This document shows, piece after piece, positions 35,351 to 44,233 of a stretch of DNA of 52,787 bases. Origin of the DNA: Woeseiaceae bacterium (GTDB lineage Bacteria; Pseudomonadota; Gammaproteobacteria; Steroidobacterales; Woeseiaceae); the NCBI GenBank assembly GCA_013042375.1, contig JABDQH010000048.1, positions 1-52,787 of the forward strand. Reading direction: 5' to 3'. The notes under the pieces are model-generated. The model ran no database searches and had not been told where the DNA came from. It saw nothing but the letters and a program-made list of their open reading frames with translations. The translations under genes were made by a program, and so were the position numbers. Within the stretch, counting starts at the first letter, position 1; each line of letters starts with the position of its first letter.

Positions 35351-35392
35351 TCGCCGCGAGCCAACGCGGCTCCGCAACGAAAAGGACAATGC

Positions 35393-36148
35393 ATGAGCCA
35401 GGTATTTTCTTCCAGCGCACTCGCCGGCGAGATTGCCCTCGTCACGGGGGCATCGCGGGGCATCGGCGCCTCGATTGCGGCCGCGCTAGCCGACGCCGGG
35501 GCCAGCGTCGTCGGTACCGCCACGAGCCAGGGCGGTGCCGATGCCATTTCGGCCGCCATCGGCGCCGGGGGGCGAGGGATCGTGCTCAACGTGGCCGAGC
35601 AGGAGTCCGTCGACGCGGCGATCAAGGATATCCAGTCCAACGAGGGCGCGCCGACCATTCTCGTCAACAATGCAGGCATTACGCGCGACAACCTCCTGCT
35701 GCGCATGAAGCCCGAAGAATGGGACGACGTGGTGTCGACGAATCTCACGGGCACCTTCCGCGTATCCAAGGCCTGTCTGCGCGGCATGATGAAGGCCAGG
35801 AAAGGCCGCATCATCAACATCGCGTCTGTGATCGCCGTGATGGGCAATGCCGGCCAGTCGAACTACGCGGCGACCAAGGCCGGCATCGTGGGCTTTACCA
35901 AGTCACTGGCGCGGGAAATCGCGTCGCGTGGCATCACGGTCAATGTCGTCGCACCGGGTTTCATCGATACGGACATGACCCGGGAGCTTCCCGAGGAGAA
36001 TCGTGCCGCGATGCTCACCCAGGTGCCTCTCGGGCGGCTGGGCGAAGGCGAGGACATCGCCAACGCCATCCTGTATCTCGCCTCGGCTGCAGGTGCCTAT
36101 ATCACGGGCGAAACCCTGCACGTCAACGGCGGCATGGTGATGGACTGA
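35393..36148 (+). CDS. fabG: 3-oxoacyl-ACP reductase
   Basis: FabG reduces 3-ketoacyl-ACP with NADPH in each round of fatty-acid elongation. The 251-residue short-chain dehydrogenase has the TGASRGIG cofactor motif, NNAGITRDNLLLRM, and the catalytic Ser145, Tyr158 and Lys162 in NIASVIAVMGNAGQSNYAATKAG. The position just before acpP and fabF matches the classical fab cluster and distinguishes it from other reductases. AAAGGA precedes the ATG. fabD and fabH are not upstream here; the rhombosortase gene takes that place. Confidence 0.95.
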   Translation: MSQVFSSSALAGEIALVTGASRGIGASIAAALADAGASVVGTATSQGGADAISAAIGAGGRGIVLNVAEQESVDAAIKDIQSNEGAPTILVNNAGITRDNLLLRMKPEEWDDVVSTNLTGTFRVSKACLRGMMKARKGRIINIASVIAVMGNAGQSNYAATKAGIVGFTKSLAREIASRGITVNVVAPGFIDTDMTRELPEENRAAMLTQVPLGRLGEGEDIANAILYLASAAGAYITGETLHVNGGMVMD

Positions 36149-36175
36149 GGGGCCCGTTTTTCGCCTCAATAGCTG

Positions 36176-36204
36176 TAGATTGGGCGATTCGATTGGCATA
36201 CAAT
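36176..36204 (+). promoter_or_regulatory. Candidate acpP promoter
   Basis: The -10 TACAAT (36199-36204) is good, while the -35 TAGATT (36176-36181, 17-bp spacing) is weak. It sits in the 181-bp gap between fabG and acpP and would give a 5' leader of about 120 nt. Separate strong transcription of acpP is usual in gammaproteobacteria. Confidence 0.5.
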
Positions 36205-36329
36205 GGCAGCCCACGCCCGGGGAGTACCTTGAAAAATCAAGGAGTTAGAAGTTTTTCGGGCGCGAAAACAAGCGTAGAGTCGTGCGGCGATTCGCGCAAA
36301 TCGGAGTCTTCTCAGGAGAAGCAACCACT

Positions 36330-36572
36330 ATGAGCAGTATTGAACAACAGGTGAAGGGCATCGTTGCAGAGCAACTCGGCGTCAAAGAAGACGAGGTGAC
36401 GAACGATGCTTCTTTTGTCGATGATCTGGGCGCCGACTCGCTCGACACGGTCGAGCTGGTAATGGCACTCGAAGAGGAGTTCGAGACCGAAATTCCCGAC
36501 GAGGAGGCCGAGAAGATCACGACGGTCCAGCAGGCCATCGACTTTGTAACCGCTCGCCAGAGCGACGGTTAA
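36330..36572 (+). CDS. acpP: Acyl carrier protein
   Basis: The 80-residue acidic protein carries growing acyl chains on a phosphopantetheine attached to Ser37 in the [16 protein letters not shown] motif. It begins [26 protein letters not shown] precedes the ATG at 36330 and fixes the start. It lies between fabG and fabF, as in most gammaproteobacteria. Confidence 0.98.
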   Translation: MSSIEQQVKGIVAEQLGVKEDEVTNDASFVDDLGADSLDTVELVMALEEEFETEIPDEEAEKITTVQQAIDFVTARQSDG

Positions 36573-36653
36573 GCGGCAGGGCGCGGCGGTTCACGCCGCG
36601 CCCTCCAATCCCTCTCCGCACGGCAGTTCCGCCACACCTTTCCGGACAGATTC

Positions 36654-37895
36654 TTGAGCAAGCGGCGCGTAGTCATTACCGGCATGGGCATCATCTCGCC
36701 GGTGGGCAGCACGCTGGACGACGCCTGGCGCAACGTGCGTGACGGTAATTCCGGCATCGTGCCGGTCGTCGATTTCGACGCCAGCAGCTTTCCGTCGCGC
36801 ATCGCCGGCGTAGTCCAGGGCTTCGACGCGGACGACTACCTGCCCAGGAAGGACCAGCGCAAGAACGACCCGTTCATACATTACGCGGTCGGCGCCACGG
36901 TCGAGGCAATCAGGGACTCCGGCCTCGAGATCACCGAGGAAAACGGTCATCGCATCGGCGTCGCCCTGGGCGCCGGTATCGGCGGCATCAAGATGATCGA
37001 GGAGGCCAGCATCCGCCTGCAGGAAGGCGGCGTGCGCAAAGTCTCGCCCTTTTTCATCCCCGGCAGCATCATCAACATGGCGTCGGGGCAGGTGAGTATC
37101 CTGCAGCACATCACCGGCCCGAATATCTCGATCGTCACCGCGTGCGCGACATCGACGCACTGTATCGGCCTGGCGGCACGAAGCATCGAGCACGGCGACG
37201 CCGAGGTCATGCTGGCAGGTGGTGCCGAGCATTCGACGACGCCGCTGGCCATGGCCGGCTTCTGCGCGGCGCGCGCCATGTCGACGCGCAACGACGATCC
37301 CAAGGGCGCCAGCCGTCCCTACGACATCGATCGCGACGGCTTCGTCATGAGCAACGGCGCCGGCACGGTCGTTCTCGAAGAGTACGAGCACGCGCGCGCG
37401 CGCGGCGCGCACATCTATGCCGAACTCATCGGATTCGGCATGAGTTCGGATGCGTACCACATCACGCTGCCGCCGGCGGATGGCAAGGGCGCCAGCCAGT
37501 GCATGACCGCCGCGATTCACGACGCCGGGATCGCAGCGTCCGATGTCGATTACGTCAACACGCACGGCACGTCGACGCCGGCAGGCGACATCGGCGAGAC
37601 CAACGCCATCAAGAGCACATTCGGCGAGTACGCGAAGGACGTGCTGATCTCATCGACCAAGTCCACGACCGGCCACCTGCTGGGTGCCGCCGGCGTCGTC
37701 GAGGCGATCTTCTGCGTGCAGGCACTCCAGCACCAGGTGGTTCCACCGACGATCAACCTGGAGAACCAGGATCCCGAGTGTGACCTCGACTACACGCCCA
37801 ACTCGGCACGCGATGCGCGACTGCGCACGGTTTTGTCGAACTCCTTCGGCTTCGGCGGTACGAACGGGACGCTGATCCTGCGGTCCGTTGAATAA
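36654..37895 (+). CDS. fabF: 3-oxoacyl-ACP synthase II
   Basis: FabF condenses malonyl-ACP with acyl-ACP. The 413 residues contain the catalytic Cys164 in ISIVTACATSTHCI, the histidine in YVNTHGTSTPAGD and the lysine/histidine block SSTKSTTGHLLGAAG, with the C-terminal SNSFGFGGTNGTLIL. The start is a TTG at 36654 that gives the family-typical MSKRRVVITGMG, with only a weak GGA upstream. The TTG may lower translation relative to acpP. Confidence 0.96.
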   Translation: MSKRRVVITGMGIISPVGSTLDDAWRNVRDGNSGIVPVVDFDASSFPSRIAGVVQGFDADDYLPRKDQRKNDPFIHYAVGATVEAIRDSGLEITEENGHRIGVALGAGIGGIKMIEEASIRLQEGGVRKVSPFFIPGSIINMASGQVSILQHITGPNISIVTACATSTHCIGLAARSIEHGDAEVMLAGGAEHSTTPLAMAGFCAARAMSTRNDDPKGASRPYDIDRDGFVMSNGAGTVVLEEYEHARARGAHIYAELIGFGMSSDAYHITLPPADGKGASQCMTAAIHDAGIAASDVDYVNTHGTSTPAGDIGETNAIKSTFGEYAKDVLISSTKSTTGHLLGAAGVVEAIFCVQALQHQVVPPTINLENQDPECDLDYTPNSARDARLRTVLSNSFGFGGTNGTLILRSVE

Positions 37896-37931
37896 CCCGG
37901 GCAACCTGAACCACATCCCCGGGCGTCCGGC

Positions 37932-38960
37932 ATGAGGAAGCTGGTCGCCGCGGCAATCGCCGTCGCGTTGCTCGCCGCCGTCGCAGCGGCTTTCGCTGCA
38001 TGGCGGGTCGAGCGATTCATGACGACGCCGGTCCAGGTAGCGGACGAGGGCACGAGCTTCGAGATTGTGCCGGGTAGTTCTTTCTCCTCGGTGACGGGCG
38101 ATCTCGTGGACGCCGGCTTTATCGACGACGATACCTGGTTGCGGCTGTACGCGCGCTGGACGGGCGAGGAGGGCGGTATCCACGCCGGCGAATACCGGAT
38201 CGCCCGCGGCGCGACGCCGCGTACGATTCTCGAACAGTTCACAAGCGGCGCCGTCCAGCTGCATTCATTTACGATCATCGAGGGCTGGAATCATCGCGAC
38301 CTGCTGGCGGCGCTGCATGCCCATGACAAGATCGACGCATCGATGACCAGCGAGGACTGGCCCGCATTGCTCGCCGCCCTTGGCGCGACGCAGGCGCACC
38401 CCGAAGGACTGTTCCTGCCCGAGACCTACCGCTTTCCCCGCGACACCAGCGATCGTGAGCTGCTCACACAGGCCTACGAATTGATGCAATCGGTACTTGC
38501 CGAGGAGTGGGCGGCAAAGGGCGACGAGACGCCTGTATCGACGCCGTATGAAGCGTTGATATTGGCTTCGATCGTCGAGAAGGAAACGGCGCGCGCGGAC
38601 GAGCGTGCGCGGATTGCCGGGGTCTTTGCGCGGCGCATCGACAAGCGCATGCGGCTGCAGACGGACCCGACGGTCATCTATGGGATCGGGGCCGACTTTG
38701 ACGGCAACCTGACGAGAAAACACCTGCGGACGGATACACCGTACAACACGTACACTCGCCGCGGATTGCCGCCGACACCGATAGCCATGCCAGGCCGGGA
38801 TGCCATCCATGCGGTCCTGCACCCGGCTGCGGGCAACGAGCTGTTCTTCGTAGCGACGGGTCTCGGCGACGGCAGCCATAAATTCTCGGCAACCAAGGCC
38901 GAGCACGATGCGGCAGTCGCTGAGTACCTGCGGCGACTGCGGCAAAGGCGGAACAACTGA
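37932..38960 (+). CDS. mltG: Endolytic murein transglycosylase (YceG)
   Basis: MltG cuts nascent glycan strands and is thought to set their length. The 342-residue protein has an N-terminal membrane helix (about 5-24), a LysM-like subdomain, and the YceG catalytic domain with Glu216 in LASIVEKETA. LQTDPTVIYG, YNTYTRRGLPPTPIAMPG and LFFVATGLGDGSHKFS follow. The order fabF-mltG-tmk-holB is typical, except that pabC, often located between fabF and mltG, is absent. Confidence 0.94.
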   Translation: MRKLVAAAIAVALLAAVAAAFAAWRVERFMTTPVQVADEGTSFEIVPGSSFSSVTGDLVDAGFIDDDTWLRLYARWTGEEGGIHAGEYRIARGATPRTILEQFTSGAVQLHSFTIIEGWNHRDLLAALHAHDKIDASMTSEDWPALLAALGATQAHPEGLFLPETYRFPRDTSDRELLTQAYELMQSVLAEEWAAKGDETPVSTPYEALILASIVEKETARADERARIAGVFARRIDKRMRLQTDPTVIYGIGADFDGNLTRKHLRTDTPYNTYTRRGLPPTPIAMPGRDAIHAVLHPAAGNELFFVATGLGDGSHKFSATKAEHDAAVAEYLRRLRQRRNN

Positions 38961-38967
38961 CGCGGAC

Positions 38968-39603
38968 ATGAAGCCAGGCAAATTCATCACAGTCGAGGGA
39001 ATCGAGGGCGTCGGCAAGTCGACCAACATCGCGGCGCTCGTCGCAAGGATCGAAGCGGCGGGACACAAGGTGCTGACGACGCGCGAACCCGGCGGCACTC
39101 CGTTCGCCGAGGACATTCGGGACATTCTCATGAACCGCAGCGACGAACCTCTGCCCGAGGTCGCCGAACTGCTCATGATTTTCGCTGCGCGGTCGCTCAA
39201 CGTGAACAATGTGATCCTGCCGGCGCTGGAAGCGGGCACCTGGGTGGTCTGCGACCGCTTTACCGACTCGAGCCGGGCATACCAGGGCGGCGGACGCGGG
39301 CTGCCCATGGAGACAATCGATCGCCTCGCTGACTGGGTGCACGGGGACACGTGGCCGGATCTGACAATCTTGCTCGATGCGCCCGTCGAGGTCGGCATGG
39401 CTCGCGCAGGCACGCGCGGCGCGCCGGATCGCTTCGAGCTGGAGCGCCACGATTTCTTCGAGCGTGTGCGCGAGTGCTACCTGCAGATTGCCGCGAATGA
39501 GCCGGAGCGCTTCGTCGTCATCGATACGACGCGCAGCATTGAGGAAGTACGCGACCACATCGGCGCGATTATCGAGGGGCTTCTAAATGATAATTTACTG
39601 TAA
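38968..39603 (+). CDS. tmk: Thymidylate kinase
   Basis: Tmk phosphorylates dTMP to dTDP. The 211-residue enzyme has the P-loop EGIEGVGKST, the TREPGGTPFAEDIR motif, CDRFTDSSRAYQGGGRG and a lid region GTRGAPDRFELE. ATG 38968 is chosen because it follows mltG by 7 nt and gives the normal N-terminus MKPGKFITVEG; a longer frame would overlap mltG. It is cotranscribed with holB. Confidence 0.96.
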   Translation: MKPGKFITVEGIEGVGKSTNIAALVARIEAAGHKVLTTREPGGTPFAEDIRDILMNRSDEPLPEVAELLMIFAARSLNVNNVILPALEAGTWVVCDRFTDSSRAYQGGGRGLPMETIDRLADWVHGDTWPDLTILLDAPVEVGMARAGTRGAPDRFELERHDFFERVRECYLQIAANEPERFVVIDTTRSIEEVRDHIGAIIEGLLNDNLL

Positions 39604-39628
39604 AAGAGTCGTATAACAGTCTGTTTCT

Positions 39629-40618
39629 ATGGAATTACCATGGCTCAAATACTTCGTCGACGCGTGGCATGACCGCGTCACACGCGCGCGGGTTCCGCAC
39701 GCCGTCCTGCTGGCGGGGCCGGTTGGGGTCGGCAAGCGGGCGGCGGCGCGCTGGCTGGCCGGCGAGACGCTCGGCATCGGCCATGCGGCGTTCCCCGAAC
39801 ACCCGCAGGCGATACCCGAGCATGCCGATCTGCGCTGGCTGCGGCCGCCCGAAGACAAGGCGTCGATTGGCATCGAACAGGTCCGGGAGCTGGTGGGCGA
39901 GTTCGGCCTGACCAGCTATGAGGGCGGGCGCAAGGTTGCCGTCATCGAGCCGGCCGATACGATGACCATCAATGCCGCCAACAGCCTGCTGAAGACCCTC
40001 GAAGAGCCACCGGGGGACGCCTTGCTGATCCTGGTCGCCGACCGTGTCGGCAAGCTGCCGGCGACCATATTCAGTCGCTGCCAGCGCATCGATATGGCGC
40101 CGCCGACAGAGGCGGACGCAATGGCATGGCTGGACCGCCTGCAACCGGGCGCACCCTGGGCACAGGCATTGCACGCGGTTGGGGGCGCGCCACTGGCGGC
40201 CATAGAGGCAATCGAGGAACTCGATACCGGCGCAGCCATGGCGCGCGATCTGAATGCCCTGGGACAGGGACAGGCGTCGGCCGTCGAGGTTTCGGCGCGC
40301 TGGTCGAAGATGGCGCCGGCGTTTGTCTTCGAGTGGCTGGCAAGACAGCTCAAGTTGGCCATTATTGCGGTATCGGCCGGTCGCGAGAGCGCCGCCGGGC
40401 TTGCGATTGACGATTCTGTGCTGCGGCGCATGGACACGCGAAATCTGTTCTGCTATCTAGACATAATTAATGGGTTGCGAGCACAGCCGCCCGGGTCGTA
40501 TAACGTCTTGTTGACGCTCGAAGGGCTGCTGATCGACTGGGCTGAAGGGCTGCAGGCATGTACAAATGACGCACCCATCGACGGAATAAACCTGATGCTG
40601 GCCGGCGGCCGCCAATGA
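39629..40618 (+). CDS. holB: DNA polymerase III delta' subunit
   Basis: HolB is part of the clamp loader that places the beta clamp on DNA. The 329-residue AAA+ fold has GPVGVGKRAAARWLAGE, SIGIEQVRELV, NAANSLLKTLEEPPGDALLIL and the conserved SRC motif in TIFSRCQRIDM. The four-cysteine zinc module found after the P-loop region in E. coli delta' is not present; that stretch (GIGHAAFPEHPQAIPEHADLR) has no cysteine. The start at 39629 lacks a clear ribosome-binding site. Confidence 0.92.
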   Translation: MELPWLKYFVDAWHDRVTRARVPHAVLLAGPVGVGKRAAARWLAGETLGIGHAAFPEHPQAIPEHADLRWLRPPEDKASIGIEQVRELVGEFGLTSYEGGRKVAVIEPADTMTINAANSLLKTLEEPPGDALLILVADRVGKLPATIFSRCQRIDMAPPTEADAMAWLDRLQPGAPWAQALHAVGGAPLAAIEAIEELDTGAAMARDLNALGQGQASAVEVSARWSKMAPAFVFEWLARQLKLAIIAVSAGRESAAGLAIDDSVLRRMDTRNLFCYLDIINGLRAQPPGSYNVLLTLEGLLIDWAEGLQACTNDAPIDGINLMLAGGRQ

Positions 40619-40631
40619 AAGGACAGGAAAG

Positions 40632-40970
40632 ATGAGCAAACCCGGATTGCTGACATTGACGATCAAGGATAAGAGCGCCTTGTATCTCGCGTACATGCCT
40701 CACGTCGTCAATGGCGGATTGTTCATCCCGACCAACAGTTCCTACCGGCTCGGCGACGAAGTCTTCATGCTATTGAACCTGATGGGCGAGGAAGAGAAGA
40801 TCCCGGTCGCCGGAACGGTCATCTGGATGACGCCCAAAGGTGCCCAGGGCAAGCGCACGGCGGGCATCGGCGTGCAGTTCTCCGACCAGGACCAGGGCAA
40901 CACGCAGAAGAAGATCGAAACCTATCTTGCCGGCGCGCTCGGCGGCGACAAACTCACTCACACGATGTAA
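40632..40970 (+). CDS. pilZ: Type IV pilus PilZ-domain protein
   Basis: The 112-residue protein follows holB by 13 nt, exactly as pilZ does in Pseudomonas, where it is required for type IV pilus assembly. It is a bare PilZ domain. It lacks the RxxxR and (D/N)xSxxG motifs that bind c-di-GMP (here NGGLFIPT), as does the pilus-assembly PilZ class. It therefore probably works through protein partners such as the FimX/PilB machinery rather than by binding the nucleotide. AGGAAAG precedes the ATG. tatD, which commonly follows, is missing. Confidence 0.9.
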   Translation: MSKPGLLTLTIKDKSALYLAYMPHVVNGGLFIPTNSSYRLGDEVFMLLNLMGEEEKIPVAGTVIWMTPKGAQGKRTAGIGVQFSDQDQGNTQKKIETYLAGALGGDKLTHTM

Positions 40971-40972
40971 TT

Positions 40973-40985
40973 GGGGTCTGACCCC
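40973..40985. repeat. Short REP-like palindrome GGGGTCTGACCCC
   Basis: A perfect 6-bp inverted repeat around one central T lies 2 nt after the pilZ stop and 15 nt before the convergent cNMP/rhodanese gene end. GGGGTCTGACCCC and GGGGTCAGACCCC are common cores of intergenic REP-type sequences in proteobacteria. It may act as a bidirectional stem-loop at the end of both transcripts. Confidence 0.5.
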
Positions 40986-41000
40986 ATTTAGCTGGCCGCC

Positions 41001-42044
41001 TCAGCTCTCGGCGTTGATGCCGCCTTTGAGGACGTAGGCAACGAAGCCGCGTTCATTGAGAATATAGGCACCCGCCGAGCTGCGGCGTCCCGTGTCGCAG
41101 CAAACAATGTATTTCGTGCCCTTATCCAGCGTTGATATCTTCAGCCGGATAAAATACAGGGGAATGTTGATCGCCCCCTCGAGATGCTGATTCTCGAATT
41201 CGCTGGGCAGGCGCACGTCGAGCCACTGCCCACCACTGCTGATGATCTCTTCGGCCTCGGCCATCGAGAGCCATTCGAGCATCGGCTCGTTGAGCAGCTT
41301 GTTGAAATCATCCTTGCCGAGCCGCATCACGGCGCCATCACTATCCATCGTTACCGTCGCGTTGCGCTTGGCATCGGAAATCAACGCTTCCTCGCCGAAC
41401 GTGTCGCCAACGTTGAGTTCCGCCAGCTTGATGCCTTCCTTGCTGAGCGGGGTCTCGCGCGTCACCAGGGCCGATCCGCGGATCAGCACGTAGAAGTAGT
41501 CGCCCTCGGCTCCCTGCTTGAGGATGACATCGCCGGCCTGGTAGTTGATCTGCTGCATGCGCATGAAGATCGCCTGGATGTTGGCCGGCGGAATCTTGTG
41601 AAACGCCTTGGCCTGCAGCAACGTCGTCATCCAGTCTTCGGTGCCCTGGTCCGACTTCCCCTGCAGCTCGGATACCTCGTAGGTTCCAGTCTGGTCCCAC
41701 GTCAGCATTACATCGAGCAGGTCGCTGTCGATGGAAATATACTTGACCCGACCGCGCGCCTTCGCGGTGAGGCGGCGCGGATAAACGGGTGCAACCGGGT
41801 TGCGCGCCTTATCTGTGCCGCCCTCGATCTTGGCGACGATTTTCGAGCCTTCCAGCAGTTCGAGCACGCCGGACACGACGTAGATCGTGCACTTCTCGGT
41901 ATCGCCTTCCTTGAACAGCAGCTGGTCAGGCGACAGCTCGCGAATCTGCACCTTGCGCGCGAGCGCCGCGAGATTGTCGCGCTTGAGTCCGTCAAGCGGC
42001 GAGAATCCTCGTAGCAGCTCTGTGCTAATTTCGTCAGCGGCCAT
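41001..42044 (-). CDS. Double cyclic-nucleotide-binding-domain protein with C-terminal rhodanese
   Basis: The 347-residue protein has two cNMP-binding-like domains (about 10-125 and 145-255) and a rhodanese domain (260-345). The second cNMP domain keeps a recognisable phosphate-binding cassette, GDTFGEEALISDAKRNATV. The first is degenerate, without the FGE motif. The rhodanese has its catalytic Cys316 in VCCDTGRRSSAGAYIL and the DVRLPSEFENQHLEGAINIP fold marks. There is no DNA-binding domain, signal or membrane helix. It may be a nucleotide-gated sulfurtransferase or redox sensor; substrate and ligand are unknown. A perfect CRP-type box lies about 150 bp upstream. Confidence 0.88.
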   Translation of the reverse strand: MAADEISTELLRGFSPLDGLKRDNLAALARKVQIRELSPDQLLFKEGDTEKCTIYVVSGVLELLEGSKIVAKIEGGTDKARNPVAPVYPRRLTAKARGRVKYISIDSDLLDVMLTWDQTGTYEVSELQGKSDQGTEDWMTTLLQAKAFHKIPPANIQAIFMRMQQINYQAGDVILKQGAEGDYFYVLIRGSALVTRETPLSKEGIKLAELNVGDTFGEEALISDAKRNATVTMDSDGAVMRLGKDDFNKLLNEPMLEWLSMAEAEEIISSGGQWLDVRLPSEFENQHLEGAINIPLYFIRLKISTLDKGTKYIVCCDTGRRSSAGAYILNERGFVAYVLKGGINAES

Positions 42045-42190
42045 GCTTGTTCCTGCGGGTACCTGCCATTCGCTCTCGGTATCCGTATTACGTCAAGAAG
42101 CCATTCTACCGTCTATGCAGAGACTTCGGGAACCTCGGGAGCAGCGCAGCGTGAAGCACCGCACAGTTTCCGTCGGGATGCAAGAGCGAG

Positions 42191-42206
42191 TGTGACCGGC
42201 GTCACA
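42191..42206. promoter_or_regulatory. Consensus CRP/Vfr/Clp-type binding site
   Basis: TGTGA-CCGGCG-TCACA is a perfect match to the two 5-bp half-sites of the CRP consensus with the correct 6-bp spacing. It lies over the fadJ stop codon and 147 bp upstream of the cNMP/rhodanese start. The same DNA could be a small hairpin at the fadJ end. Regulation is inference. Confidence 0.45.
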
Positions 42207-44220
42207 GCCGCGACCAACCATCGTGCGGGGCAAAACGAGCGCCATGGCGGTCGGCGAGCTGCCGCAAGGCCGAGACTACCGTCTCGACACCGCGCTCGCG
42301 CGCATAATTGACGGGCCCGCCGCGGAACGGCGCAAATCCCGTGCCGAAGATGACGCCGGCGTCGAGGAGATCATCGCTCGCAACCACACCCTCTTCCAGG
42401 CAGGCGACGGCCTCGTTGACCAGCGGCAGTATGAGGCGGTCCTCGATGTCATCCGGCACAGGGCCGCTTTCGCCCTGGGGTTTGACGGCCCGGCCTTCTT
42501 GCCACGGGTAGTAGCCGTGACCGGACTTGCGCCCGAGTCGGCCCTGTTCGACGAGCGCGTCGATGTCGGTTTCCGGCATGTCGCGATCGTCGCTGCCGGC
42601 AAGGATCGTGGCGACGTGTTTGGCGATATCGAGTCCGACGGTGTCCACGAGTTCGATCGGGCCGACAGGCATGCCGAACTTCTCGGCCGCCTTGTCGATG
42701 GCGACGAGAGGCACACCTTCCCTGGCCATGACCATCGCCTCGCCCATGTAGGGAGCCAGCAGGCGGTTGACGACGAAGCCGGGCGCACTCATGCATTCGA
42801 GCGGAAACTTGCCGATGCCCTTGGTAAACGCGAAGCCGATATCCATCGCATCCTGCTCGGTGTCCGCGCAGCGGATCACCTCGACCAGCGGCAGCAAAGC
42901 GACGGGATTGAAGAAATGCAGACCGATGAATCGCGTGGGCGCATCGAGAACGGTCCGCAGCTCTTCGAGGCGAATGCTCGAGGTGTTCGTGGCGAGCAGG
43001 GCGCCGGGCTTCATCTCGGCCTGCAGTCTCTGGTACAGCGCCTGTTTCGCCTCGAGGTTTTCGAAGATTGCCTCGATGACAAGATCGGCCCGAGCCACGC
43101 CGGCACCCTCGACGTCGGCCTCGAGGCGCGCGGCCGTCTCTGCGCGTTTCGCGTCGTCACGCACTTTCTTGCCGAACAACCTGGCGGCGCGTTCGATCGC
43201 CGGGTCGATGTATTTTTGCTCGCGATCCTGCAGGGTCACGGTGTGGCCGCGCAGCGCACACCAGGCCGCGATATCGCCGCCCATCACGCCGGCGCCGACG
43301 ACGTGCACGTGCCTGACCGGATTGTCGATCTTGTTGCCCTGCTTCTTGAGCTTTCCCTGCAGGAAGAAGACACGGATCAGGTTGCGCGCCGTGTCCGTGT
43401 TCATCATGCGAGCGAAACTCTCGGCTTCGCCGTCATAGCCCGTCTTTTCCGACGCGCCGTGCTTCGCCCACAGGTCGATCATCGCGTAGGGCGACGGATA
43501 GTGATCCCGTCGCGCCTTGCTTGCGACCTGCTTGGTCAGCATGTTCTTCACCAGCGGGCGGAACGGCGCGAGGCCCATGATGCGATCGACGAGGGGGGCT
43601 TTCGCGAGTGGCGGTTTCGAGGCGATGAGCTTTTTCGCGACGTCGCGCCAGGCGTCGCCGCCGGCGATGCGATCGATCAGGCCGATGCGCAGCGCCTTCT
43701 TCGCATTGATTGGAGAGCCCGTGAGCATCAGCGGCATGCCCTGGCGCACGCCACACAGACGCACCGCGTTGACCGTTCCGCCGAATCCCGGATGCAGGCC
43801 GAGTTTCACTTCGGGCAATCCGAACACGCGCTCGTCGCTGTCGGGGCCGATGCGGTAGTCAAACATCATCGCGATCTCGAGACCACCGCCGAGGCACACG
43901 CCGTTTACCGCCGCGACCGTCGGGCAGGGGAGCCTGCGTATCTTGAGGAACACGCCCTGGCCGAGCCTGGCGAGTCCCGCCACCTCGCCCGTCGAGCCGA
44001 AGTCACCGAACTCGTTGATGTCGGCGCCCATGATGAAGCTGCCCGGCTTGCCCGAGTACATCACGAGCCCGCTTGGCGGTTTCTTCGAGAGCTCGTCGAG
44101 TATTTCGTCGAGTTCCCGGATTACGAAAGACGCGAGCGTATTCGCAGGCGCGTCAGATCGGTCCAGGCACAGCCAGGCGATGCCGGCATCATCAGTCTCG
44201 ATTTTCCAGTGTTCAGCCAT
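42202..44220 (-). CDS. fadJ: Fatty-acid oxidation complex alpha subunit (enoyl-CoA hydratase/3-hydroxyacyl-CoA dehydrogenase)
   Basis: The 672-residue bifunctional enzyme hydrates enoyl-CoA and oxidises 3-hydroxyacyl-CoA in beta-oxidation. The N-terminal crotonase half has GVCLGGGLEIAMMFDYRIG and GLPEVKLGLHPGFGGTV, with both catalytic glutamates. The C-terminal half has the NAD fold VHVVGAGVMGGDIAAW and the catalytic histidine in FIGLHFFNPVALLPLVEVI. It resembles FadJ or FadB; no thiolase gene is adjacent, so which one is uncertain. ATG 44220 is chosen, 13 nt after the EEP gene stop. A longer reading would overlap that gene. Confidence 0.93.
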   Translation of the reverse strand: MAEHWKIETDDAGIAWLCLDRSDAPANTLASFVIRELDEILDELSKKPPSGLVMYSGKPGSFIMGADINEFGDFGSTGEVAGLARLGQGVFLKIRRLPCPTVAAVNGVCLGGGLEIAMMFDYRIGPDSDERVFGLPEVKLGLHPGFGGTVNAVRLCGVRQGMPLMLTGSPINAKKALRIGLIDRIAGGDAWRDVAKKLIASKPPLAKAPLVDRIMGLAPFRPLVKNMLTKQVASKARRDHYPSPYAMIDLWAKHGASEKTGYDGEAESFARMMNTDTARNLIRVFFLQGKLKKQGNKIDNPVRHVHVVGAGVMGGDIAAWCALRGHTVTLQDREQKYIDPAIERAARLFGKKVRDDAKRAETAARLEADVEGAGVARADLVIEAIFENLEAKQALYQRLQAEMKPGALLATNTSSIRLEELRTVLDAPTRFIGLHFFNPVALLPLVEVIRCADTEQDAMDIGFAFTKGIGKFPLECMSAPGFVVNRLLAPYMGEAMVMAREGVPLVAIDKAAEKFGMPVGPIELVDTVGLDIAKHVATILAGSDDRDMPETDIDALVEQGRLGRKSGHGYYPWQEGRAVKPQGESGPVPDDIEDRLILPLVNEAVACLEEGVVASDDLLDAGVIFGTGFAPFRGGPVNYARERGVETVVSALRQLADRHGARFAPHDGWSRL

Positions 44221-44233
44221 GGTTCTCTCGGAT

